Assembly (NCBI RefSeq): GCF_017368795.1
Contig: NZ_JAFNLL010000035.1
Span: 1 to 41,882 of the forward strand
DNA: 41,882 bases
DNA from: Arthrobacter cavernae
Lineage (GTDB): Bacteria; Actinomycetota; Actinomycetes; Actinomycetales; Micrococcaceae
Reading direction: 5' to 3'
The translations under genes and the position numbers were made by a program. The notes under the pieces are model-generated. The model saw only the letters and a list, made by a program, of their open reading frames with translations, was not told where the DNA came from and did not search any database. Positions 34,661-41,882 of this stretch are shown here, piece after piece (the first letter of the stretch is position 1; the number at the start of each line of letters is the position of its first letter).

Positions 34661-34714
34661 TGCAGTGAATCTACGCCGCAACGTCTCCTGCGGCAACGGC
34701 TATATCCGGCCCAC
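34661..34714 (+). repeat. Degenerate internal IS21 end
   Basis: Starts TGCAG and ends with a copy of the inner terminal block: CGGCTATATCCGGCCCAC against CGGTTATCTCTGGCCCCAC at the right end, in the orientation expected of a left end. It lies 8 bases beyond the istB stop, where a normal IS21 element would end, and would define an ancestral element of about 2.7 kb. Confidence 0.5.
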
Positions 34715-34722
34715 CGCCCGGC

Positions 34723-35541
34723 TTAGCCGGCGGCCTGTTGGGCGAGGGTGTGGGCGAGGCGGTAGGAGTCGGTACCGGTTTCGATGATGGTGCCGTTGAA
34801 GGTCAGCCGGTCCACGATCGCGGCGCACAACCTGGGGTCGGCGAAGGTTTTCGTCCACCCGGAGAAGGATTCGTTGGAGGCGATCGCGATGGAGTTCTTC
34901 TCTTCGCGTTCGGTCAGGACCTGGAAGAGGAGTTCGGCGCCACGGCGGTCCAGTTCCATGTAACCCAGCTCGTCAATGCAAAGCAGGTCCACCCGCCCGT
35001 AGCGGGCGATGGTCTTGGCCAGGACCTTCTCATCGGCAGCCTCCACAAGCTAGTTCACCAAGCGCGTGGCAAGGGTGTATTTGACCCGGTATCCCTTCTC
35101 CGCCGCGGCGGTGCCGAGCCCGATGAGCAGGTGGGACTTACCGGTACCGGAGTCCCCGATCAGGCACAGAGGTGCGCCCTTGCGGATCCAGTCCCCGGCC
35201 GCCAGGGTGTGGATGGTGGCGGCGTTGATGTTCGGATTCGCATCGAAGTCGAAATCCCCGAGCCATTTGTCCCGGGGAAAGTTCGCGGCCTTGACCCGGC
35301 GGATCGAGGAACGCCGGTCCCGGTCATCACACTCGGCCAGCAACAGTTCGGCCAGGAACCCTTGGTAGCTCAGTTGTTCCTTCCCGGCGACGACCAGGGC
35401 TTCGTCCAGGACCGCCCGGACCGTGGGCAGGCGCAGCCGGCGGCAGGCCTGGTCCACGGCGGCGAGGGCGGCTTGTTCGGTCAGGCCGCGGCGCCGGCGC
35501 AGGACCGGGGTGATCGTGGCGGCAGGGGCGGTGGGACTCAT
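34723..35541 (-). pseudogene. istB: IS21 transposition helper ATPase IstB, interrupted by an amber stop
   Basis: 273 codons including one internal TAG at 35050-35052 (codon 164), where homologues have Glu in LVNELVEAAD. The upstream part contains Walker A (GDSGTGKSHLL). The downstream part has Walker B (LLCIDELGYMELD) and the SNESFSGW motif, so the ATPase is split through its core. Sequence on both sides of the stop is well conserved, suggesting a recent mutation. The ATG overlaps the istA stop (ATGA), the normal coupling of the family. The stop would need suppression for IstB to work. Confidence 0.92.
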
Positions 35542-37217
35542 GAGATGTTCTCCTTCGACACGGTTCCTGCAGGGGCGGGTTGGATGCGTTTGGCCAGCAG
35601 CTCGTCATAGGCACTGACCGAGGGCAGCGGCCGGGTATCGGCCGGGAGCCCTGCGATGACCGCGGCGGGGTCCATGAGCCGGCGCTGGGTCAGGCTGACA
35701 ACCCGCTGCACTTTCACGTCAGCGTGAGCACCGGAATGACGGTCCGAACCGGACCCACCCGCCGGAATGTTTGCGGCGTGCCTGCGGGCTTCGACCGCGA
35801 CCACGTCGGCACTGACAGCACCCACCCCCAGGGCCGCGGTGATCCCTGCCTGGATGTCGGCGGCGTCCATGGACAGGTGGAGCAGCAGCACGTCGATGAG
35901 TTCACGGGTGCCGTCGGCGTCGCCGTTGACCCGCCGGGAGGCAGCCCAGAACGCCTCATGGGCGCTGCTGAACGCACCGGACTCCCGCGCCCGGGCCAGG
36001 GCGGTGGAACCGGGCAGGGCGCCGGGCTTGGTCTTCAGGACCTCGAGGTAGTGGTCCAACTGCACCGAGCACCCGGACCGGGCCGCGACCCGCTGATGCC
36101 TGGCGGCCACGGTGCGGCCGTCGAACACCACGACCTCGGACGCCCGCAAGGACACCCGGACCTTCCTGCCGATGAACCGTGCCGGGACGGAATACTTCAC
36201 CATCCGCACCGTGACCATCGACGACCTGTCCACCCTGGGGTTCAGCACCAGGCCCGGATCAAATTGCCCCGCCGGCAAGGGTGCCAGGAAGGGCCGCTCG
36301 GCGGCGAAGTCCTGCCCGATGGTGCGGATCCTGTCACCGATCCGGCGGGCATCGTCCTGGGCTTCCCATTCCCGGATGCGGTCGTTGAGCTCATCCAGGG
36401 ATCCGGCGACCGGCATCGGGGAGAGCCTGTTGCGCCGGAACCAACCCACCTCCCCTTCGACCCCGCCCTTCTCATGCGCCCCGGCAATGCCGGGCTGGCA
36501 ATAGAAGGCATCGAAATTGTAGAACGAACGGAACAACACCCACCGGTCATTCTCCTGGCGCTGCCGGCCCTGCCCGAACACCACAGCGGTGACAGCGCTG
36601 GTCAGGTTGTCGTACCGGATGTGCCTGACCGGCACGCCGCCGATCTCGGTGAACGCCTCGATATGGCCCTCCAGGAACGCTTCCTGGGCCTGGGTCGGGT
36701 AAATCCGGTGGATGGCCTTGCCCGAGCGGGACAGCCGGAAGACGAACATGTGGCACTTCGTCTTCACACCGTCCAGGACCCCCCAGACCTCACCGAAATC
36801 CACCTCCGCCTCCGCGCCCGGCGCATGCTCCTGCGGCACGAACACCTCCACCCGGCGGCCGGCCTCCACATCGATCTGAGCCCGGCGGACCCGCACGTAA
36901 TCCCGCACGGTGGAGTACGACAGCTGCTCCGCGCCGTGCTCCTCGATGAGCCGGGCGAGGATCCTGCGGGCAGTATGGCGCTGCTTCCGCGGCGCCGTCG
37001 TGTCCTCGACCAGCATGGCATCGATCGCGGCCTTGAACGGCTCCAGCCGTCAGGACACCCCTTCCCTCGGTTTGCGTTCCGGAGGGGCAGCGGATTCCAG
37101 AGCCTGCCTCACCGTTCTCCGGTGGACCCCGTGCCGGGCCGCCAACGCACGCACAGACAGGCCCTCGACCCGGGCGTCCCTTCGGATCCGTGCGAACAAC
37201 TCCACTCTCGACTCCAT
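35538..37217 (-). pseudogene. istA: IS21 transposase IstA, interrupted by an opal stop
   Basis: 560 codons from the ATG at 37217 with one in-frame TGA at 37050-37052 (codon 56). The first 55 residues hold the helix-turn-helix (LSVRALAARHGVHRRTVRQALES). After the stop the frame resumes RLEPFKAAIDAMLVEDTTAP and continues through a DDE/integrase core (VDFGEVWG, RYDNLTSAV, HEKGGVEGEVG) to the end. A restart at 37016 would give a 492-residue protein lacking the DNA-binding domain. The element therefore probably cannot make full transposase. Confidence 0.92.
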
Positions 37218-37267
37218 CCAGACCAGCCTTCCGCCGCATCCATCCATTGATGAATCCAACGTTGAAG

Positions 37268-37290
37268 GTGGGGCCATGTATAACCGTCAC
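37268..37290 (-). repeat. Subterminal repeat at the right element end
   Basis: Plus-strand GTGGGGCCATGTATAACCGT repeats GTGGGGCCAGAGATAACCGT at 37313-37332 with three differences, 45 bp apart. IS21 ends usually carry such multiple transposase-binding repeats. Confidence 0.75.
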
Positions 37291-37312
37291 AAGGTGCCCG
37301 GCGAGTTACGAA

Positions 37313-37364
37313 GTGGGGCCAGAGATAACCGTCTTACCGGGGCCATCCAAACCTGTCACAGTCA
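37313..37364 (-). repeat. Right terminal inverted repeat of the IS21-type element
   Basis: Read inward it starts TGACTGTGAC and matches the left end at 35 of 52 positions; it is followed outward by the GGCATC duplication. Confidence 0.85.
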
Positions 37365-37370
37365 GGCATC
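37365..37370 (+). repeat. Target-site duplication, right copy (GGCATC)
   Basis: Second copy of the 6-bp direct repeat; it is in frame as Gly-Ile with the downstream half of the split gene. Confidence 0.8.
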
Positions 37371-37565
37371 GTTTCCGGGCAGCGATTCGAGCTCGTCCGA
37401 AGTACCTGTGACGGCGACCGTGTGGTGCTGGAAATGAATTGGTCCGCGACCCTTCTGATTGACCTCCCGCATTGGGATGCCGGTGACACCATCCGCGCGC
37501 GCAGCACGGCAGTCTTCGAACTGCGTGAAGGGAGGATCATCAGCCAGGACAGCTATGACTGCTAG
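37371..37565 (+). pseudogene. SnoaL-like (NTF2 fold) protein, C-terminal half
   Basis: 65 codons including the stop, continuing the gene begun at 32879: VSGQRFELVRSTCDGDRV, then a beta-rich stretch with LEMNWSATLLIDLP and the terminal strand pair RARSTAVFELREGRIISQDS, a classic end for a SnoaL-like fold. It has no start of its own and is stranded from its promoter by the 4.3-kb element. It converges with the FAD monooxygenase gene. Confidence 0.85.
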
Positions 37566-37588
37566 TACACGCAGATACTACACGCAGA
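37566..37588 (+). repeat. Short direct repeat
   Basis: TACACGCAGA occurs twice with a 13-base period (37566-37575 and 37579-37588), between the converging SnoaL remnant and monooxygenase genes. Confidence 0.6.
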
Positions 37589-37633
37589 CCGGCTGACTGC
37601 CTGTCGCTCAGCCTTGCCGCGGTCTGGCGTGTG

Positions 37634-38770
37634 TCAGTGCATGGTGAAGCGCCGGGCCACAAGGTCTGCGACGGCGGGCATCGCGATGCCGCGGCCAAAC
37701 ATCCGGTTTCTGGCGGCGAGTAGCTGCGGCGGCAGCGGCCGCCCGAGGACCATGTTCAGGCCGGCCTGGCGGACGGCTCGCAAGGCAGCACGGTAGCGGC
37801 TCTGTTCGTAGTCCTGAAGTTCCCGGCCGACCGGTTCGCCCGCCAGAGCCCTACCGACAATCGGGGCAAGGGCTGCGGCGTCAAGCCAGCCCAGGTTCAT
37901 GCCCTGGCCACCGATCGGGCTGATCTCATGTGCGGCATCGCCCAACAGCGCCACCCGTCCGTGGATGGTCCGCCGGGCAAGCCTCGAGCGCACCTCGAAA
38001 GCGCTGAGCATCGAATTGCTTTCCACATCGAGGTGCGTGGCCGTGCGGACACGTACCAGCTGCGCAAGAAGTTGCGCAGTCGGCTCGGTGCACGGTTCGC
38101 CCAACCTGACCACCCAGCGGCGGATGCCGCCCGGCAGGGGGAAGCACTCCACGATGCCCTGAGGCTCCAGAAACAATACGGCGTCGTGTCCATTCGGAGT
38201 ATTGTCGCCGAAGTCGCCCATGATGTAGCAGTCCGGATAGTGGCGCACCTTTTCTTGCTGCCCTAGCTGGCTGCGGATCCGGGAACGGGCGCCATCTGCG
38301 GCAATCACCAGTCTGGCCGTCAACTCCAGCACCTCAGTGCGGCAGCGGGCGGCCCGGACAAGGACGCTGCCGCCGTCGTCGAACACGTCCAGGACTTCGA
38401 CGCCGCGGCAAAGGGCATCCGGATCCAATGTCCGGACGGTGTCCTCGAGCACCTGTCCGGTGATTGCCTGCGGCACGGAGAGAATGAAGGGAAACGCCGA
38501 TGACGTCCCGCTGAAGTCCAGGCCGGCTACTTTGCGGCCCCGGCTGTAGGCGGTACCGTGGGCGATCCGGATGCCCTGGTCGGCTAAGGTTGATGCTGCC
38601 TCGACCGTGTCGAGCACGGCCAGCGCGGGCGGGTGGATGCCGATGGCCCTGCTTTGTTCGCCACGGGTGCCGCGCTGTTCCAGAATTGAGACGTCCAGGC
38701 CCTGCCGGAGCAGGAGGGCTCCCATGAACAGGCCCACGGGGCCCGCGCCGACGATGATGACATCATGCAC
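37634..38770 (-). CDS. FAD-dependent monooxygenase (PHBH fold)
   Basis: 378-residue flavoprotein hydroxylase. FAD-binding GAGPVG at 8-13 (in VIIVGAGPVGLFMG), the DG-type motif around VIAADGARSRIRS, and the second FAD motif GRVALLGDAAHEISPIGGQGMNLG in the last third identify it. It probably hydroxylates the aromatic ring made by the upstream type III polyketide synthase. GTG start at 38770 overlaps the methyltransferase stop by 8 bases, so it is the last gene of a tight three-gene operon. Confidence 0.9.
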   Translation of the reverse strand: MHDVIIVGAGPVGLFMGALLLRQGLDVSILEQRGTRGEQSRAIGIHPPALAVLDTVEAASTLADQGIRIAHGTAYSRGRKVAGLDFSGTSSAFPFILSVPQAITGQVLEDTVRTLDPDALCRGVEVLDVFDDGGSVLVRAARCRTEVLELTARLVIAADGARSRIRSQLGQQEKVRHYPDCYIMGDFGDNTPNGHDAVLFLEPQGIVECFPLPGGIRRWVVRLGEPCTEPTAQLLAQLVRVRTATHLDVESNSMLSAFEVRSRLARRTIHGRVALLGDAAHEISPIGGQGMNLGWLDAAALAPIVGRALAGEPVGRELQDYEQSRYRAALRAVRQAGLNMVLGRPLPPQLLAARNRMFGRGIAMPAVADLVARRFTMH

Positions 38771-39476
38771 CGGCGCGCTCTTCCTGCCTATACGTCAGCA
38801 GGTTGTGCCACGGCCCGTGCCGTTCCACCTGCCATTCCTGCGGCACAGCCATCCGCAGCTCTTCCGGAGTGTAGCTCCGCCGGATGGACGTGAGTCCGTC
38901 CCCGCAAATGTAGGAACCGAGACCGAGTGGCCAGAAGCCGGCAAGGAAGAGATAGTAGGCGGCCGCACTGCGGCGCAGATCATTGTGGAAGGCCCATCCG
39001 CTGCAGAGTTGCTCGGAATCGCCCAGGACACCGGCCAACTGGCCAGGCGTGAGGTGGTGGAGGATGTGGTTGGAGATCACGACGTCGAAACGGCAGCCTT
39101 CAGCCACAAGCTCGCCGCTGAAGCACCTCCTGTATGTCACCGCGTCATTGGGCACCGCCCGACTGGCAAAGCGGAAGGCACGGTCGTCAGGGTCTATGCC
39201 GGTCACCTCCAGCTTCAGGCCATCGCGGAGCGCCCAGCCGGCCAGGGCCCGGGCAACATCGCCGCCCCCGCAACCGATGTCCAGGAGCGTGGCGCTCCCC
39301 TGCGCAAGCAGCAGCGGCCTGATCCGCTCCCGGTAGATGCCGTGCCAGCCTGACAGCAGACGGTTGACCACCGGGAAACGAGCATAGCTGCGGTTGAGGC
39401 GGCGGAGATCGCAGTCGGGCTTGTCCATGTCCTCAACCGCGTCCAGGGCACGCTCGCGGAGCAACCCGGCCGGCAT
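38763..39476 (-). CDS. SAM-dependent methyltransferase of the polyketide operon
   Basis: 237-residue class I methyltransferase: SAM loop LLDIGCGGGDVARAL near residue 90, acidic loop end GIDPDD, and the post-motif FDVVISNHILHHL. It probably methylates a phenolic hydroxyl or ring carbon of the polyketide product. The ATG at 39476 shares one base with the polyketide synthase stop (TGATG), which fixes this start; codons further upstream lie inside the synthase gene. Confidence 0.88.
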   Translation of the reverse strand: MPAGLLRERALDAVEDMDKPDCDLRRLNRSYARFPVVNRLLSGWHGIYRERIRPLLLAQGSATLLDIGCGGGDVARALAGWALRDGLKLEVTGIDPDDRAFRFASRAVPNDAVTYRRCFSGELVAEGCRFDVVISNHILHHLTPGQLAGVLGDSEQLCSGWAFHNDLRRSAAAYYLFLAGFWPLGLGSYICGDGLTSIRRSYTPEELRMAVPQEWQVERHGPWHNLLTYRQEERAGA

Positions 39477-40612
39477 CAGGGCCCCGGAGAGATGAGGGTA
39501 AACAGGCCCGTCTCCACGGTGAGTCCCGGGCCGAACGCCATGGAGCAAATTCTCTCCTCGCGTCCGGCAGGGGCCTGTTCCAGGATGTATTTGAGGACGA
39601 ACAATACGGTGGCGCTGCTCATGTTGCCGAAGTTGCGCAGGGTTTCGCGTGACGGCACCAGCTGTTTTTCTGTGAGCTCAAGCTTGGACTCCACCTTGTC
39701 CAGGATGCTGCGGCCGCCCGGATGGATCGCCCAGTGTGTGATGTCCCTGTAAGGGAGCCCTTTCAGCACCGGTTCCCGGGCAAGGAGCGGCTCAAGGGCC
39801 CCGGTGATGTGCTCTTCGATGATGTGCGGAACATACGTGCCGAGCACCATCTCAAAGCCTTCGTCGCCGATGTTCCATGCCATGGTTTCCTCGCCGACCG
39901 GCGTCAGGACCGTCTCGAAATGGTCCAGCCTGATGGCCGGGTCCGGGCCCTGCGGTTCGCGGGTGGTCACGACGGCGGCGGCGGCCCCGTCAGCGAAGAT
40001 CGCCGAGCCCATGATGGTGTCCGGATCATTGGACGTGCGCACATGCAGGGAGCAGAGTTCGGCGCAGATCACCAGGACAACGGCTGCCGGATCGGCCTCG
40101 CAGAACTGCCGGGCGGCCCTGAGCGCGGGAAAGGCCGCATAGCAGCCCATGAAGCCCAGGTGGTAGCGCTGCACGGCCGGACTGAGCCCGAGCGCACGGA
40201 CCACTTTGTAGTCCGGCCCCGGGTTGTAGAAACCGGTGCAGGAAACGGTGATGACGTGGGTTATTTCAGCCAGGTCAATGTCCGGGACAGCGGAAACCGC
40301 GGCTTTCGCAGCTTCTATGAACAGTTTGGTGGCCTCCGTGGCAAAGAGTTCATTCCTGACCTTGGTGCTTGGACTCAGGACTTCGTTGGTTGCCGGGTTG
40401 AAAAACGCCGGTTTATCAGGGCGTGCGCCCAGGCTCAATTCCGCAACCGCAGTGTAACGGGTGTCTATGGCCGCAGAATCAAAGCATGTCGTGACAAGCC
40501 TGGACCCGAGCCGCGTCAGACCTGCCTGGGCCGCAAAGACCTCGCGGGCCTGCGTTTGGACCAGAACGGTAGGAGGAACGGCGGTTTCCAAAGACCTCAC
40601 GTATACCGGCAT
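39476..40612 (-). CDS. Type III polyketide synthase
   Basis: 378-residue chalcone-synthase-like homodimeric ketosynthase. Catalytic triad Cys157 (FMGCYAAF), His297 (WAIHPGG) and Asn330 (NFGNMSSAT) is intact, and the cyclisation loop reads AFGPGL. Bacterial relatives with this neighbourhood make alkylresorcinols, alkylpyrones or quinones from long-chain acyl starters and malonyl-CoA. First gene of a synthase, methyltransferase, monooxygenase operon. The ribosome-binding site is weak. An AT-rich TAAGAAT lies 5 bases before the ATG, so it may be leaderless. Confidence 0.93.
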   Translation of the reverse strand: MPVYVRSLETAVPPTVLVQTQAREVFAAQAGLTRLGSRLVTTCFDSAAIDTRYTAVAELSLGARPDKPAFFNPATNEVLSPSTKVRNELFATEATKLFIEAAKAAVSAVPDIDLAEITHVITVSCTGFYNPGPDYKVVRALGLSPAVQRYHLGFMGCYAAFPALRAARQFCEADPAAVVLVICAELCSLHVRTSNDPDTIMGSAIFADGAAAAVVTTREPQGPDPAIRLDHFETVLTPVGEETMAWNIGDEGFEMVLGTYVPHIIEEHITGALEPLLAREPVLKGLPYRDITHWAIHPGGRSILDKVESKLELTEKQLVPSRETLRNFGNMSSATVLFVLKYILEQAPAGREERICSMAFGPGLTVETGLFTLISPGP

Positions 40613-40650
40613 GCTTCATTCTTAGCGAGGAACGGGTGGATGACAATGGT

Positions 40651-40667
40651 GCAGGGCCGCACCCTGC
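40651..40667. other. Small hairpin in the divergent intergenic region
   Basis: GCAGGG and CCCTGC with a 5-base loop, in the 209-base gap between the divergent polyketide synthase and right-edge genes. A longer-range 9-bp repeat, GTGCCTGCC (40670-40678) with GGCAGGCAC (40724-40732), follows. No gene is seen in the gap. Confidence 0.35.
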
Positions 40668-40821
40668 CGGTGCCTGCCCGGCGTCGGTCTCATGGGGGAC
40701 GGCGCTGCCTGAGGCCGGCTGGCGGCAGGCACGGGCCGTCGGGAAGCTGTGGTGGCGCACGGTAGGGGCGTGGCCAACTAGTGTTTGGTGAAGTCAGATC
40801 AACAAACATGCAGGAGTTCCG

Positions 40822-41882
40822 GTGCGTCCGAAGCCGTATCATTTCAGGTCGATCCCGACGTTGTGGGTGGATTACGTGTCGGGGCGGGGGGTGTTTTCGA
40901 ATGGGCAGGCTGTCCGTCCGAAGATTGGTGAGCGCCGGAAGAATCCGAATCTGCTCGATATGCTGGACACCGCTGCGGAGGTGGGGGCCGAACGGATCAT
41001 GTTCACGGGCACTGTTCCTGTGAACGACCGCGAAGTGCGCCACTGGCTTCTGGTGCAGACGCCTGGCTGGAATGCCGGATGGATTGACCAGGCAGGGCAG
41101 ATGGTGGGTCACTGGCTCGGCACCCCCGTGACCGGCCGTTTCGAACGTGTTGCCACTGGGCAGCGGGTTGAGGTGAGGACCGCCGCCGAATGGTTTGGCA
41201 GCACTCCACTGAACCCGGAGCAGGCACGCCAGGCGTGGGACGCTACGGCGTTTCTGGTGGGGGAGGCGTTCCGGGGCCAGCATTTGGGCAAGACTCCGGC
41301 CGCGACGGGCACGAATCTTTGGGCAGTGTCGTTGCCTGCGGGTTTGGATCTTGAGCAGGTCACGGATGATATCGCCCAGGAGCTCCACCGGACGTCGGGC
41401 CAGCATCATCTCGAACACTTGGTAGGGGGCCTGTCGTTCGCTGCGCATGAGGATTGTGTTCCGTTGGTGGATCCTGTTGTGCTGCCCAGGCTGGAGACGT
41501 TCGCGTATGTTGATGGCCGTTTCATGTATGCCTCGTTGTGTCGTGAGTTGGGGGTAGGGCCCGGGGTACGCCTTAACCGTGCGGACACGGTCGATCTTTT
41601 GGATCGGGACCCGTATGCGAGGGCCAGGGTTTTGGTGCGGTTCAAGGTCCCGGATACGTGGAACCATGCGGGGATTCTTGGGGTGCGGCACGCGAGGGCC
41701 GAGGAGGGTTGGTATTATCCGAACCGTCCGGGCGCGGTCGGGGAGACCTGGGCGGACACGGCCGAGTTGCATGTTGCCCGGAAGGCCGGATGGTTGATCG
41801 ATCCGATCGAGTCCGTCGCGTTCACGAAGACCACCACCAGCGAGGGTGGGCGTGTTGTGGTGCGGCCGTTGGATACCTTCGC
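40822..41882 (+). CDS. Unrecognised protein, 3' end beyond the window
   Basis: An uninterrupted frame of 353 codons from a GTG at 40822 with GGAG 5 bases upstream, open to the right edge. The product begins MRPKPYHFRSIPTLWVDYVSG, is soluble, rich in Trp, His and Arg, and has no signal peptide, membrane segment or nucleotide-binding loop in the visible part. Codon choice differs sharply from the neighbours: G-ending codons such as TTG, GTG, CGG, GGG and ACG are frequent instead of C-ending ones. That suggests acquired DNA, perhaps the edge of a plasmid-like or integrative element. I do not recognise the family. Confidence 0.75.
   Translation, partial: MRPKPYHFRSIPTLWVDYVSGRGVFSNGQAVRPKIGERRKNPNLLDMLDTAAEVGAERIMFTGTVPVNDREVRHWLLVQTPGWNAGWIDQAGQMVGHWLGTPVTGRFERVATGQRVEVRTAAEWFGSTPLNPEQARQAWDATAFLVGEAFRGQHLGKTPAATGTNLWAVSLPAGLDLEQVTDDIAQELHRTSGQHHLEHLVGGLSFAAHEDCVPLVDPVVLPRLETFAYVDGRFMYASLCRELGVGPGVRLNRADTVDLLDRDPYARARVLVRFKVPDTWNHAGILGVRHARAEEGWYYPNRPGAVGETWADTAELHVARKAGWLIDPIESVAFTKTTTSEGGRVVVRPLDTF

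Larger units (their letters stand above)
33074..37364. mobile_element. IS21-family element carrying passenger genes
   Basis: A 4291-bp insertion inside the SnoaL-like gene. Ends are 52-bp imperfect inverted repeats (35 of 52 identical without gaps), both starting TGA and sharing the blocks GGCCCCGGT, GACGG and GGCCCCAC. A 6-bp target duplication fits IS21 transposition. From the right end it carries istA and istB (both leftward, each with an internal stop) and then a 1.6-kb segment with two or three further genes unrelated to transposition. It is much longer than a normal 2-2.7-kb IS21 element. With both transposase genes broken it is probably immobile unless helped in trans. Confidence 0.85.

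Noticed and set aside
35538..37016. Treating istA as an intact 492-residue gene starting at 37016
   Set aside because: The frame continues upstream through one TGA into a clear helix-turn-helix N-terminus, so this is a disrupted longer gene.

Overview
The window looks like chromosomal DNA of a high-GC actinobacterium of the Micrococcaceae (Arthrobacter/Pseudarthrobacter type). The evidence is a mycothiol gene (mshC), a complete Pup-proteasome cluster, RbpA, a polyprenol-phosphate-mannose synthase, a naturally fused PafBC and strongly C-ending codons. No rRNA, tRNA or CRISPR array was seen.

Layout. 1-7446: an edge fragment, an M20 peptidase and acyl-CoA dehydrogenase pair, two small actinobacterial proteins, an aldo/keto reductase, uppP, mshC and a PAC2 protein. 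7566-25589: the proteasome neighbourhood, nearly all rightward: HAD hydrolase, site-2 protease, TrmI, Mpa/ARC ATPase, Dop, Pup, PrcB, PrcA, PafA, two FKBP isomerases, PafBC, a small membrane protein, TatA, TatC and the HelY helicase. This order follows the well-known mycobacterial arrangement. Pup is deamidated by Dop, ligated to targets by PafA, and recognised and unfolded by Mpa for degradation in the PrcBA 20S core; PafBC is a WYL-type transcription activator. 25627-32801: amidohydrolase, Ppm1, RbpA, an SPFH/NfeD pair, an RlmA-like methyltransferase, peptide deformylase and a small lipoprotein.

32879-37565 is the most unusual part. A SnoaL-like (NTF2 fold) gene is split into two in-frame halves by a 4291-bp element (33074-37364). 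The element is bounded by a 6-bp direct repeat (GGCATC) and by 52-bp imperfect terminal inverted repeats starting TGA. It holds an IS21-type istA/istB pair, each broken by one in-frame stop codon. It also carries a 1.6-kb passenger segment with its own promoter, a secreted cysteine-containing protein split by an apparent one-base frameshift, and a tail-to-tail cytoplasmic gene of unknown function. A degenerate internal copy of the IS end at about 34661-34714 suggests that an ordinary 2.7-kb IS21 element gained the passenger segment and a new outer end.

37634-40612 is a leftward three-gene operon (type III polyketide synthase, SAM methyltransferase, FAD monooxygenase) resembling phenolic-lipid/alkylresorcinol pathways. 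From 40822 to the right edge runs an unrecognised gene with a GTG start and clearly different codon use.

Eleven genes have a TANNNT hexamer only 6-8 bases before the start codon, which suggests that much of this region is transcribed without a leader.
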